DNA of 64,000 bases from Capitella teleta (lineage: Eukaryota > Annelida > Polychaeta > Capitellidae): contig KB301364.1 in assembly GCA_000328365.1 (NCBI GenBank), positions 138,030 to 202,029 on the forward strand. The letters run 5' to 3'. The notes under the pieces are model-generated. The model was not told where the DNA came from. It ran no database searches and saw only the letters and a program-made list of their open reading frames with translations. The number at the start of each line of letters is the position of its first letter. Within the stretch, counting starts at the first letter, position 1. Made by a program: the position numbers and the translations under genes. This document shows positions 1-17,188 of the stretch, piece after piece.

Positions 1-1305
1 TTTCTTAACTAGATTGCTGGCTTCTAATAGGTGCCTAGTTTTCGAACATGATCTGGATGGCTCAAGTATTACTGGCCACCAGAAAATGTATTGTACTCAC
101 CCCTGCCCCACACTCCACGAGCAGAAATATCAACTGTGTTACATCCAGCAAACATGTTTAGCAGATATACTGCTATCCCAATGATTCTCAATGTTGTATC
201 CATTGGCCTCCTGTAAAGATTCTAATTATGTTCATATGGAAGCAACATGCAGGGCATGCAGTGTGGAAATGAATAATATTGAGCTGTGGTGCTGCAGCAG
301 CAAACGCTTGGGCCAGGCACTGAGTCATTCATTGTGTAGACCTCACTTCTCTCTTTATGCTTATGCAGACCCTCAGCGGCAGTAGCCTGGTGAGAAATCA
401 ATAATATCAACCCTGTGCACTGTGAAGCTGTTGTGTATTCACGAAACAACACTGTTAGAAACAATGTTAGCTTAAATGAGGGGAATAGCTAGCTACGTTT
501 GGATTATTTTCATTAGGACACGATATTCCCACAACTTATCAATTTGGCAACATATTTTGCCCACTAATGATTATTAAAGAATATCAGTGTAGCAGTCAAG
601 GATATATAAAGGAACAATGCACCTGAACAATGCAAAACGCGCAGCTGTACTACTGATGAGAAAATATATAAATGTACTTTATGCTAAATACTTTTTTGAT
701 AAAGAACCTGGTTGAGAAGATTCACTGGGGAAGGTTTACCACCATCACTGAGTTGATTCAAGCTATATGACCGACTTCGATGGTGTCATTGTGACCAGCC
801 AATCAGATGAGGGTGATATGATCTCTCTCCCTTAGGTCAAGCCAGAACTTTTATTGTGCTAAAAAATAAACAGTGAGATAGAAATATCTTAGGCTACTAG
901 CGTAATGGCCATTTGGACGCTGGCATGTACCACCTGAAAAGAATAATAAATAAAGAAAAAAATGCAGAAAAAAAAAGAACGAAAACAAAGAAGCAAAAGT
1001 AAACAAAGAAAACAAAATCAATAAGGGAAAAATGGTGACGGAGCAAGAAAATGATGAAATATAGCATATGAATTATAATGATAGAAGCATAATCATGCAA
1101 GTAACATCAGCAACATAAATAAATAAAGCAAAAATAAGAGTCGCAGATTCGTTGGATAATATCACTAATACAGATTTACGCAATGTATTAGCTAAAACCT
1201 TTTAACGAATATGATCTATCTTCACCTGAGGTGCTAATTAATAAACTCTGCATAGCTTCATTATTTAAAGCCTGCAAGTTTTGGCCAGAAGTCCTTAAAC
1301 AGACA
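1..1305. other. Intergenic stretch, no gene seen
   Basis: AT-rich. Open frames are short and low-complexity (A-rich at about 930-1020). Nothing recognisable. Confidence 0.6.
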
Positions 1306-1341
1306 AATGAAATTAAACATGAATTAAACATGAATTAAACA
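1306..1341. repeat. 11-bp tandem repeat (ATGAATTAAAC)
   Basis: About three copies, the first with one change, immediately before the SINE that follows. Confidence 0.8.
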
Positions 1342-1355
1342 GACCAGTTCAGGAG

Positions 1356-1499
1356 AGCTGGTGGCCGCGTAGTTAACGTACTCGCCTCGAAAGGGCATTC
1401 GCGCTGGCCACTGTAGGTTCGAAGCCAGCCACCAACCTTGTGTCCTTGGGTAAGGCACTTTACTCCTGCTTACCTCCTCGGACCACACCAAAAAAAAAA
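1356..1499 (+). mobile_element. tRNA-derived SINE
   Basis: TGGCCGCGTAGTTAACGTAC resembles a polymerase III A box and GGTTCGAAGCC is a B box. They are followed by a CCTTGGGTAAGGCACTTTAC stretch, which recurs in many invertebrate deuterostome tRNA SINEs, and the copy ends in a poly(A) tail of 10 at 1490-1499. I saw no convincing target duplication. Confidence 0.72.
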
Positions 1500-2083
1500 T
1501 GTTTCATTATAATCATTAGAGCTTTTCTTTGTGCGTAGGGATATGCACTCTCTTTGCCTCTAACTTATCAACGTTCGTCCAGCAACACACATTAATGGAA
1601 CATCCCCACTTCGCAACAATCCGGCTAATTACTACGGTTCTTTTCTCTTCACTGGTTCAGTGAGTCAGGAATGAGAAATATGGATGGCAGATTAAATTAA
1701 GCGTACGGCCTACCTTGATTTCTGACATTCGATGGACTTTAGTGAGGGTCGAATAATTTATTTTGTTCGGCAATTCTAATATTCTAATCAGATGGCTCTT
1801 ATCCACCTTGCTTGGCGATTTGTTACACCATCACAAGTATACACAAGTTAAAATAAGCCGTATAATGGTATTCGGTCCGGTGTCATTATTGTGGAGCCCG
1901 TCCAACAACTGTCACCATAGAACCAGAAATCGGGGGTTTACGATATAATTATTTCCGTTAAAGTTAGTTTAATTTCTGACCAATCACATGACAACAATGA
2001 GTGTTTTAATTACTTCCTTAAAAATCTATTATTGTTTCTCCAAAATTGATATTTTAAACTACCTATTTGCACTGATGATTTTT

Positions 2084-2448
2084 ACAAGGCTTTATACTAG
2101 TACTAAGTGGGTTAAACCGCTGACTACAATCCAATGCCGAACGTGGGGGTCGAGGTCCCGGGTTCGAGACCCGATCGGGCCACTGACGTTATGATTGTGA
2201 ATTATAATTGTAATCCGTTATAATTGTAATTCTTCGGTGACTCTGCATTGCTGCCCAACTGCGTAACAAGGCCGAGCGCTGTGTACTACTGTCTATGGTG
2301 GTATGCAGGATAAAGAACCCTTGGAATTTATCGATGAGAGTAGGGGGAAACCCCGGTCCCGGGCCTTCTGTTCTGGCGCCCGTATTATCCAATTGGATTG
2401 GGTGGAGCCGTAAAACCCCATCACTCACTCACTCACAAGGCTTTATAC
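2084..2448 (+). mobile_element. tRNA-derived SINE with 14-bp target-site duplication
   Basis: The element (2098-2434) begins with an AGTGGGTTAAACCGCT A-box-like start, has a GGGTTCGAGACCC B box at about 2159-2171, a body of about 250 bp and a (CACT)n tail. It is flanked by identical ACAAGGCTTTATAC copies at 2084-2097 and 2435-2448. The perfect duplication shows both ends and suggests a fairly recent insertion. Confidence 0.88.
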
Positions 2449-3560
2449 ATACAATGTAAAGACAATCTAAAAGTCAAGGCCCACTAAAAAGATCAGCTGT
2501 AATACTAAAATCATTGTGTATAACATAAATTAGTGGTAACGCCGATGCAACCACAAATTGAGGTGAGAGTGCAGTAACTCTGTGGCTACAATTGAAAATT
2601 TGGGCGTCAGTGGTTGTACGGTGAGAAGGTAGAAGTTTAAGGCCAAGGTGTTACGATAATGGGACCTATTGAATGATAACTTATAATTATAGCTGTGATG
2701 TGTTTGCCATACACTGCATGTATTGAGGCTTCAATACCACGCATAATTTCTAGAGCAACTAACGAAGACCTCATTTCCAAATAAGGTCCGATATCGTTTC
2801 ACCCAAGCATACCTGAGATTCGCGAGTCGAGTGCAAGCGCGATTCCTGATGTAATATTTATGCCGAGCTGACGGCGAGAGCATCCCTCCGTTGCCCTAAA
2901 CAATAAGCAAAAGCCAAAATGGACCTCGTCCTTTTTAAACTAGTCATCGGCCAACCACTTGTTTCTCCATTAATTAAACGGCCCAAGGGGTATGTAACAG
3001 GCAAATCTGACAACTGACATCTGACTCATGCACCTCACCTACCGACGCTCCGACATCAGTTGCCCCTTCGACACTGATCCAGCAAGACAGTCACCTAACC
3101 CAACACCAGTTGCGAAGCATGAATTCTGTTTAATAAAGCCGTGTATCTTGAGGTAAATCATCATTGTCATATTCATCCCTACTCTGAGCCCTTTGGTCAG
3201 GTAGGAGATAAGATTACCCCAAACTGGACTGATGTAGGATCCTGCGAACGAAGAGGATACCCACAAAAGGTGTAGAGATTATGATTAGGAACGCTTTGAA
3301 AACTAAGTGCTTCATTAAAATCGACATTAACGGAATTGTTCATTTCCTAACTCACTAAACCACCAACCATTACGTAAGAAAAACTGCAAAGGCACTTGCT
3401 GCATATTGCATCGTACTTTGATATATTATCAGTGGTGAAAAAAAAAAAAAAAGAAAAGAAACACAATTTATCTTTCAGTACACTCCTTACATAACGTCCC
3501 ACCTTTGGTTATTATACCCACCCACAAAACGTGCACCGAAATCCATCTCAAAGCAGAATT
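2449..3560. other. Intergenic stretch, no gene seen
   Basis: Short frames only, no recognisable domain and no repeat other than an A-rich tract at about 3438-3462. Confidence 0.6.
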
Positions 3561-3570
3561 CATTCGATTT

Positions 3571-3576
3571 TTTATT
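3571..3576 (-). terminator. Candidate polyadenylation signal of the lectin receptor gene
   Basis: AATAAA on the minus strand, about 220 nt beyond the stop codon at 3793. It is the nearest canonical hexamer seen; no cleavage site can be read from sequence alone. Confidence 0.45.
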
Positions 3577-3792
3577 TTGATAATAGACATATCTTGTGTT
3601 TCCACAGATGTCTCGTAGAACACTCATCCTGGATATGTTTATTTAAATCGTAAACATTAGGTAGTGAACAATCCGTCATCATAAATGTGATACAATAATG
3701 CATGCATCTCACTGTCACAGATTAAAATGAGGCTTGTCAGGGCACAAAACAAAATAACAACTAATGCTGTCTTTTTTGTTATCACTCAACAT

Positions 3793-9148
<5,356 letters not shown>

Positions 9149-9204
9149 CGTGTGAATTGAACTGCTGGTAGATGCAGGGGTAATGAATTGACCGCAGCGC
9201 GCGC

Positions 9205-9262
9205 TCTCTTTCTCTCTCTCTTTCTCTCTTTCTCTCTGTCTCTCTTTCTCTCTTTCTCTCCT
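9205..9262. repeat. CT-rich microsatellite
   Basis: TTTCTCTCTC-type pyrimidine tract upstream of the lectin receptor start codon, 57-114 bp before the ATG in gene orientation. It may lie in the promoter or 5' UTR. Confidence 0.85.
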
Positions 9263-9269
9263 CTACAAA

Positions 9270-10290
9270 ATCGTTCTCTCTTGTGAATGAGTCTATACAT
9301 GCAAGTATATAGTGACAACTTTCTTAGTGGTCACATGACAGGTCACGGGTTCAAGTGCATCGACCCAGTGGATTTAATTTCGCATAGGGGTACAATTATA
9401 GCCCCAGCATGAGTGACAGCTGAATGGAAATGAAGATTTCGAGCCAAATGCTTGAATTGAAGGGTTGAACAGAATTCCTCGGGCTTTCGGCTTTTATTTA
9501 ATTTAAAGATGGCAAGTGGAGTGTGTTTCTTTGATTTCGATGTGTCTCTCAAGTGACGAAGGTCGTAAAAGTGTCTGTTTACTCGCGTTCTTGACTTGGA
9601 CACCTGATAAATGTTTATCTTTTGTGAAGAGATTCACATTTAATAGATTTCTCCTTGCCGTGTTTTCTTTTTGAGTCGAGTCGAGTGACCATATTCATTT
9701 CCCCTTCGGGAACCATAAAAGACTCTTTTTTTTTAGCTTGTTCTTCTGCTCATTGATTCTGCTTCGTGAAATTGCAAAATCAATGTCGATCAAAGGCCCC
9801 GCACTTCATTTCGTGGTTTCTAAATAATAAATATAAGCGGGCTGTTTCACATTCTTTATTTTGGATATTTTCTTTAACGAAAGGGGTGGGGGTGGGGTTA
9901 ACGCATTTGCCCGGGGCTGAAAAATAAATAAATCAACTGAATATACAAGTATCTGAAGCGCGCGTCTTGCGGGTATAAAGCTGCCAGTTAATACATGCTG
10001 AAGGCATTGTACATGTTATACATGGAAATGGAACACAGGTCAAAAACTTGATCGTTGTATGCGGTGATGTTCTTCATTGTTTTTAATATCAAATATCAAA
10101 ATCTATTTTCAAAATGTACGCTCACAAATTACAATAACAACGCAAATCAAGAGCTCGGGAGATAATTATATTTGTCACATATAGAACAGTTCTCCTCTTA
10201 ATTTAAATATCAACATAATTACCATCGTGATGTATAAATACCAGTACACTGAAAATCAACGTGGTGCGCCTTGATTAGTACAAGAGCGCA
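9270..10290. other. Upstream region of the lectin receptor, no further gene seen
   Basis: No exon or RNA gene was recognised. A GGGTTCAAG element near 9349 resembles a B box, but no A box or tRNA fold accompanies it. Confidence 0.5.
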
Positions 10291-10299
10291 TTCAAAGTG

Positions 10300-10690
10300 T
10301 TACAAAATAATATTATATAAATTAACACCTTCTTTTTTTGGCGTAAAATAAAAAGAGAACTTGAAACGCTATTCACAATATACAAGAGAATATATTAAAC
10401 CAGATGAGACGATTAATAGATAAAATGACATTGGTCACACGTTATCTGAATAAAAATGTCTTCGTATGACGTTTAAATCGGTTAGAAGAGTCCGCATTTC
10501 TCAAAAAGCGTTCCAATTGCGTGGAGCAGTCACGCTAAAATCACAATCATGAATTAAAGAAATAGTGATGAAAGGGCCAATATAGATCAGGGGCGCTGCT
10601 GTCACGTAATGGTCGGTCCGAATAATGTACACGAATTAAGTCATTGAGGTAAGTAGGCGTAAAATATATTGTACGCAATGGGTTGTTCGA
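10300..10690 (-). mobile_element. 3' end of a non-LTR retrotransposon (LINE), degraded
   Basis: On the minus strand the protein PTYLNDLIRVHYSDRPLRDS matches, nearly residue for residue, the plus-strand fragment at 50169 (PSYLNDLIHVHYSDRPSRGS). This is the conserved tail after the reverse transcriptase in CR1/L2/Jockey-like LINEs. It continues in shifted frames as a decayed form of FSV-APR-WN and ends in an AT-rich tail. The open frame continues unrecognised to 10903, so the upstream limit is uncertain. Confidence 0.75.
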
Positions 10691-11049
10691 CCGGAAGCCC
10701 GTGAAAGCCATGTACAGCGGTCGTGACGTGTTCATGTCGGCTGATCGTGCTAATTGGTGCGTGCTGCGGTGGCTTGAATATTCTGTAGATATTGAAGCAA
10801 GTGGTTTGGGGCCTCGTAAAAAAAGAGAGTTCCTATGGTCCATGTTGCTGGTACCTAGGCAGTTGATAGTAGTTCTCAGAGCATCCTCATTCATGTTTTC
10901 CATTTGAATGTAACAGGAGAGAGTTTAAGATAAGAGATAAGGTAAGGTTTATTCATTCACAGAATGAAAATGAAAGTAAAAATGAAGAATATACAAGATA
11001 ATGATGAATGAAATGGGGCTGATCAAGGGGTGGATATATATGCCCGATT

Positions 11050-12620
11050 TAAAATTACACGAATGAATAACCTTTAACTAACGGTGTCAACTGTGCCAAT
11101 AAAAGTTAGAAAGAAAAAAAAAAACAGAAAAGGTGCAACAAACATGATGATACAATAAAGTTGTTAGAATGATAAAAGAGCATGTCATAATAGGATAAAT
11201 GAGAGAGTAGTACAGAGTAAGAAGCATATTTTTGTTGAGTAATAACCTTGCAGACCGGATAATGCCGATATATTTAGAAACTTTTTGTTCGTATGTAGGA
11301 AATATGTTGACGCCAAGATAAAATCGATCATCAATGATTACACCAAGGAATTTTTAAAAATCGACCCGTTTTATAATTTCTCCTTCAATTAAAATAGCTT
11401 GGTAGTTACCTGGAACTCTTTTCTTTGATAAAATAATGTATTGAGTCTTCTCAATATTTAGTGAAAGTTTGTTTGTTTGGGTCCACTGCAGTATATTCAA
11501 CATTTCACAATTAATTTTAGTGATACATTCAATCACATTTATTTCGCTATAAAACAGATTAGTATCGTCTGCAAAGATAATTGGCAATAAATCCGAAGCT
11601 TGGGGCAAATCGTTTATGTAAAGAAGAAATAATATGGGACTCAAAATAGATCCATGAGGAACCCCACACCGGATAGATAAAGGAGGAGATTTGACACCAC
11701 TAAGGCCAACAAACTCTTTACGACCATGGAGATAATTGCTAAACCAGTGTACACATTTCCTCGAATCCTGTATTTTTGTAATTTTGAAAGAAGTATAGAA
11801 AAATTGATCGTGTCGAAGGCTTTTCTAAAATCAAGTATCACTCCAACAAGTACTTTATTTTCGTCAAAACTTTTTGTAATTTTATCTACAAGCAGGTTAA
11901 AAGCCATGTTGGTGCACGGCTTCCAAAATGATATTTCTAGAGAATATTGTGTTTTGATATAAAATCCGTCAGATGTGAAGCCATACATTTTTCAAGTACT
12001 TTTGAAAATGATGGAAAGAGGGAGAATGGTCTGTAATTACTTAGGCCTACTATCTTTTTTTTATCGGCTTTGAATAAGGGCTTCAACTTCCGCAATCTTC
12101 CTTTCATTATAAACAACTCCTTGGAAAAGCGAGAGGAGTAAAGTAATCAGCAGATTCTATTAGTGTTGATGGTGGAACACCGTCGGGACCAGGAGCACAG
12201 TTTTTTAATTCCCTTACAATGTTACTAATTTCCGTTGTGTTGGCTGGCTTTACATACATAGTGCACCGGTTTTGTTGCCGAATGTATGAGGTTGGATTCG
12301 TGTTTGAATCGGGAATGGGTTCTGCTAAAGAGAGTACGTCCAATATTGACAAAGTATTCGTTGAAGTGTTCACTGACAAGAGTTGGGTCGGATGATTCAT
12401 TTCCCTTTATTTCTAAAGTTTACTGTTGTTCTTACTATTTGTGTTTTTGTGAATGACATCTTTAATTGCATCCCACGTTTTACGAAGGTTATTTTTATGA
12501 AGAGAAACCGTTTGTCATAATGCGCGAGCTCTGTTCTGCGCAAAAGTACCCGTAGTTTGTTTTTATAGGTTGAGTAGGTATTAAGATCATGTTGGAGTTA
12601 ACGTGGGCTTTAATATTTAC
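11050..12620 (-). mobile_element. LINE reverse-transcriptase region, decayed
   Basis: The minus strand shows, in order: a SEHFNEYFVNIG-type start, LKNCAPGPDGVP near 12190, the LDFRKAFDTI block near 11840, SPILFLLYINDLP, the catalytic FADDTNLF near 11560, LSLNIEKTQY, then KFLGVIIDD and LLTLYYSLIYPI toward 11170. These are palm and thumb landmarks of a CR1/Jockey-group non-LTR reverse transcriptase. The blocks lie in several frames with stops, so the copy is dead. No endonuclease domain was seen. Upstream sequence to about 12600 still reads as element-like protein (RKTWDAIKDVI). Confidence 0.9.
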
Positions 12621-12945
12621 CACATGATATCAACCAATGTTTTATTACTTATGGTTAATTATGGTTTGAAACGAATCAAGAAACACACTTTTGCACTTCT
12701 GCTCCAGTCATACAATATATACACGCGTTGTCTGTTATTGTACTCCCTTCGTGTAGTCCCGAAAACTACTAACCAGAAACTCATCATCAGTAAGATTGAA
12801 TGGACTCATCCGACCACGGCTCAACTATTGTACACGCGTAACTTAATTTAATAAATATTTTCGAGTAACGAACATTTCGAATTTCTTCTTCTGTCCATTG
12901 GCTTTTAACCCATTATTATTATATATTATATTAAACAAATAATCA

Positions 12946-12951
<6 letters not shown>

Positions 12952-12992
<41 letters not shown>
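12952..12992. repeat. (AT)n microsatellite
   Basis: About 20 AT units, between the LINE and the mARC gene. Confidence 0.95.
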
Positions 12993-12998
<6 letters not shown>

Positions 12999-13224
12999 TG
13001 GTGATTGAAGAAGAGTGCGTTATGAATTGTTAATGCGCATCCTTCAAGTGCCACGCATTATGATAGTCGGTGCTTTATGATAAAGAAGGAGTCAGTGATC
13101 GCATTCATTGTGGATCTAACGCAGACATAATGACCGATTAGCATAAGTATCGAGCCAGAGGCAGTGTAGGGAGTGTACTTCAAGTTGAGGTAAATGCATT
13201 AAAAGGCTTTGACACATATATGTA
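12993..13224. other. Intergenic stretch between LINE and mARC gene
   Basis: No gene or recognised repeat. Confidence 0.5.
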
Positions 13225-13236
13225 TTTATTAAGATT

Positions 13237-13246
13237 TTTATTTATT
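13237..13246 (-). terminator. Candidate polyadenylation signal of the mARC gene
   Basis: The minus strand reads AATAAATAAA about 175 nt past the stop codon; another AATAAA is at 13225-13230. Confidence 0.5.
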
Positions 13247-13417
13247 TATCCATTTTCAGGATAAAAACAAACAAACAAGAAACAAAAACAAGCAAAAACA
13301 CATTAGAAATTAACATCAAATATTAAAAAAGTGCTTAATTTGATTGATTTGATTCCTACATAATTACATTATATAAATGGAAAAAAACATTAATCAAAAC
13401 TTAGATGTGTGGGTGTT

Positions 13418-15334
13418 TTATTCAGAATCACGAAGAACATACACCTTATCTCCCACTTTGACCCGCCCCAACCAATCAGCTGTCAGTGTTGTATTGAAAC
13501 ATGGACCTCTCCTGGCACCCGAATATAATTTCCGGTAGCTGCAGAAGTAATAAATGGTGATTATTTATAATTTATTCAACGCTGCAAACACAAAGCGGCT
13601 TATGCAGAACAGGATATATGCAGGAGTGTTGCCAATTGTATAATTGCACCGCAAATATTTAAAGCCTCTGATAATAAATAATAATAATAAATAATAATAA
13701 ATAATAATAAATAATAATAGGCAATACTTTACCTTCTCAGTGTCTTAAGTGGTTCTCCGAGAGGGTCTTTAGTCCCAGTATCAATATCTACAGTTGTAAT
13801 AGGACATCTGAAGACGCAGATATATAGTCGTGACATAATCATGTACGCTTCATAATTGCTAACTCACCTGTCACACATCGAGAGGGTGGAGAACTTGGCA
13901 TCACCGATGAAAATCTCTCTCCAGTTGTCCTGAATATAAAAATAAAAACATTTTCACTGCTATATGAAATGCTGCTGCTGAATATTGATGTACTAATGAA
14001 AAATGAAAATGAAATTGAAATTGTATTTTCTATAGCGTAAAATCCAAATGCTTGCTCTAAATGCTGATACAATAAACGGAATGAAAGAAAAAAGGTCTTC
14101 AGATGATTTTTAACAAATTCAACAGTTTGCGCATACTTGACATGGCAAAGAATTAAAAAGGAAAGGTAGTAATAATTATGATATATAACTCTGCATGATC
14201 AGGTGAACGTATCTGACCTCATCATAAGGGGGGCAATGCGTGTCAATTATGAAATTTGGTCGAAATCGTTCCATGGGAATCTCGACATCCAGCTTTGAAT
14301 TCAGGTCATCCAACGACGTGTTCGTTCCTAGTAAATATGGTCGCTCGTTCTTGAGACCAATCTGCGAATCAAACAATTAATTGAGAACCATATAAAAAGA
14401 GAAAAAGATGAAGAAGAAGGTGAGATGAAACAGTACAAAATAAATGCACAGTCGGTACTAACTCCGGTGTCCTTGGGGCCGGGAGCAGCGTTGAAGAGGT
14501 GTTTGTCTGGCTGGGGTGGCACGGGTCGGTCTGGAAGGAGTCGTGTACTGAACACCATTCGGTATCCTTCTTTGCCAAGATATTTGCTAATCCAAGCAGC
14601 GGCGTCGTCTCCACAGTCCATCACTTGGAAGTCCTGGCGCCAGAAACTGAAAAACTGTCGCTACAATAAACTGAATCATTCTCTGTTAGGGGACGCCATC
14701 AGGGTGTATATACATTATGATAATAAATTAAATTCATTCACAGTTCAGCTTAACAACGCGGTTGAACCGGTGTTCTTCTGTCTTCGGTATTATATGCAAG
14801 GGGACCATACTGAATAGAGCTGACTGTACATTTAATATAATCATATTATAACAGATAATAATATTATATCCCTCTTACTTGATGTTGATCACAGGGTGTT
14901 CCAATGATTTGTAATCCCTAGGGACTTGCAATGATGTATCCATGGAAGGGGTAGTTAAAACAAGCTGATCCCCTTTCAGTGATGGTTGGATGAGAACAAG
15001 AGAAGGTTCGTCCTTGGCGTGAACTACCTGATGATCAGGAGTCACAAATGCCCATTGTCTGAAAGAAACAGTCGAATATCTGCGCATTCACAACTTATAT
15101 AGTATGTAACCTGTCTTTAGTGCCACCGATATTGACACCATTGTGTGTGCAATCCACTTCGTCCACCTCGATCCCACAGCAGGATTTCACGGGATGGAAG
15201 CGAATCCTACGCAGTGTGCCGACGCATTCGACATGGGGAGGCCGCTGTCGTCTTTTTGTCCATGTCATGACCTGGCGTAGAATGGCACTGCTTGCTAAGA
15301 AGAGCAACGTCGATGCCGAATCAGTGAGCTCCAT
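13418..15334 (-). CDS. MTARC: Mitochondrial amidoxime-reducing component (mARC), MOSC-domain molybdoenzyme, 329 aa
   Basis: Seven minus-strand exons: 15334-15111, 15058-14879, 14646-14463, 14361-14218, 13929-13868, 13807-13733 and 13538-13418. All are GT-AG with matching phases (2, 2, 0, 0, 2, 2), 990 nt in total; human mARC1 is 337 aa. The N-terminus has a hydrophobic stretch (STLLFLASSAIL) then TKRRQR, as in mARC's outer mitochondrial membrane anchor. GTLRRIRFHPVKSCCGIEVD is the MOSC N-terminal barrel. MDCGDDAAAWISKYLGK, PMERFRPNFII, WREIFIGD and CDRCPITTVDIDTG are the mARC MOSC landmarks; one of the two cysteines in CDRC (about 263 and 266) should be the molybdenum ligand. Known family role: reduction of N-hydroxylated compounds with cytochrome b5 and its reductase. 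The start is the first in-frame ATG. Whether it is the MTARC1 or MTARC2 equivalent cannot be said; invertebrate copies usually predate that split. Confidence 0.95.
13671..13719. repeat. 10-bp tandem repeat (ATAATAATAA)n
   Basis: About five copies of an AT-rich unit in the last intron of the mARC gene, just beside the exon 6 donor. Confidence 0.9.
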
Positions 15335-15359
15335 ACCGCTGTGATGAAGTGAAAACAAT

Positions 15360-16015
15360 GTTTTGTTTATGCGTGCTCACTACTGGATTTATGATAAGAG
15401 TAAAAAACAACTACACAAGGGTTATGTTTATGCTAGTGCGATAATGATATTATGATAACATTAAAATAATGTTATAAATATTCATTAATTCATAGCGACC
15501 TAAATCCCAAAATAGTTTATTTCCGCTTAACAGAATAATAAATAAATATGAACGCATTTCTCCGAAATCGCTCGCTATATCACGAAATAATTACCACTCA
15601 TAGTTTAAGTAGCTTTTCATTGAAGACATTTGGACTTTTATGGAGTGTTTTTATTAGAAATGATCGCGAAATAGGCCTTCTGCATAAAATATCTGCACAT
15701 ACACTCATCGGTATATACACACAATGCGCACACACAACAGAAACAACCATGCAGGCACAATCGCACATTGGCGATTTGGCGTTATGGCCAGAATCTAATA
15801 ATAAATGATAAATTTATTTTATATAGTGATCATTAAAAAAAAAAAAAAAAAAAAAGTCTGATACGTCGAATGTACGACTCATAATCAAAACAAACGAATC
15901 CCAAAAAAAATGCTAACTTACATTAAAACTGCCTCGCGATAGTTTGAGGAATATCTCGCGGGATTTTATATATTTTTTCCGATGATTGCCGAAGACTAAG
16001 CTGAGTTTGTCAACT
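15360..16015. other. Region upstream of the mARC gene
   Basis: AT-rich with an A tract at about 15835-15855. No gene or clear promoter motif was recognised. Confidence 0.5.
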
Positions 16016-16099
16016 CACTTCACATGCATTTAATTAGTCTGACTGCATTTGTAATTAATGAATAAATTAATGAATAAATTGATATTTTCATATTGATGA

Positions 16100-16298
16100 G
16101 AACACAGAACATAATTTTTCGGGCGTAGCCAGACTTTGAAAACAGACGAGGCAAATCGCGAGAGAAGCGAGCCCACTTACCAATGTAGGGGGGGTCAGGG
16201 AGCATGCGCCCGGGAAAATTTTGATTTTTAGCCTCTGTGAAATGCGATTTGAGGGCATTTGAACGCATTACTAAGTGTTCAGGATTGACTCATGCCAT
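16100..16298 (-). mobile_element. Interspersed repeat fragment, class not determined
   Basis: The minus strand carries CCCGGGCGCATGCTCCCTG followed by ACCCCCCCTAC. I recall this motif type from high-copy repeats in several marine invertebrate genomes. The plus-strand end (16271-16298) is an exact 28-nt inverted match to 8726-8753, beside the twin palindromes. The open frame across it is repeat-derived. I cannot assign a transposon superfamily. Confidence 0.5.
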
Positions 16299-16559
16299 GA
16301 GTACTATACTGCACTGCAAGAATGTTGCTCATCATAATTAATCATGGACTCGTTGCATGCATCTGTGCATTAATTAAACGCTATATGTATACGTAATCCC
16401 AGGATAAACCGTGCCCGTTCATGCCTCATGGGTAATGGAACAACTGCTTACATCAAGTTATATGGTGCTATGTCTCTTATATTCTCTCTAAATTAGTGTC
16501 ATCTACATAATTATATAGTACATGTATATCCTCGTATAAAATCATGGACACCGAGAAAC

Positions 16560-16576
16560 TTTTTTTTTTTTTTTTT
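16560..16576. repeat. Poly(T) tract
   Basis: 17-bp T run. Confidence 0.9.
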
Positions 16577-16777
16577 GCACATGAGCCGTGAGTGACATAT
16601 CTATTTGGCGCCATATATACATGTCTCTTCATTCTTTCGTGTCAACTCGATTAATATTTTTTTTGGATTTTTAATAAAGTTATCACCAATTTGTATCCTT
16701 CAAAATAAGACATGACAATACTGCACTGCATATTGAAACTAAAGCAACTTAAGTTTTGTCCCACGTCAAAGTGTATC

Positions 16778-17188
16778 TCATGCATATTCATGAACATATC
16801 TTAGAACACTGATCGGTTGCACTCTATACGCTCTGAAACCCTTTTTAAAGCCGAGTTCAGAGAAATTGAATAATGCTTCAGTTTTTTTCCATAACCCACT
16901 TGCACGAGAATAATTGAACACATGAAAATGCGTCGTGACCCATAACCCATTGTCGTTTCGAAAGATGGTTATTAAATTAACGGTCCGTACCCTGGTTGCT
17001 GCACCCCTCTTGCTTGTAAACAAAGATGCAGACAGCGGGGAAAAAAAGCCCCATTGCAATGCACGCACTGATGCAGGCCTCACGAAGCATACAACAAGTT
17101 CACAAGCCAGAACCAGAGCTAGCTCCCCAAGCCGTAGCGTAGAGTGTAGGAACTGCTTCGCTGCCCTTGGGGAGCTAAACCAGAGCAT
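16778..17188 (-). other. 136-codon open frame of unknown origin, probably repeat-derived
   Basis: Uninterrupted for 136 codons, with no signal peptide, domain or motif that I recognise. Its 5' part contains an 11-bp perfect inverted repeat (17121-17131 with 17166-17176, AGCTCCCCAAG). The translation does not read like a conserved protein (runs such as GLWVTTHFHVFNYS), and similar runs may occur in translated interspersed repeats. A true host gene is unlikely but not excluded. Confidence 0.25.

Noticed and set aside
9340-9420. Possible SINE from GGGTTCAAG
   Set aside because: No A box, tail or target duplication accompanies the B-box-like string.
15335-15358. Extended mARC start upstream of 15334
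   Set aside because: The upstream codon at 15358 is TTG; the first ATG in frame is at 15334.
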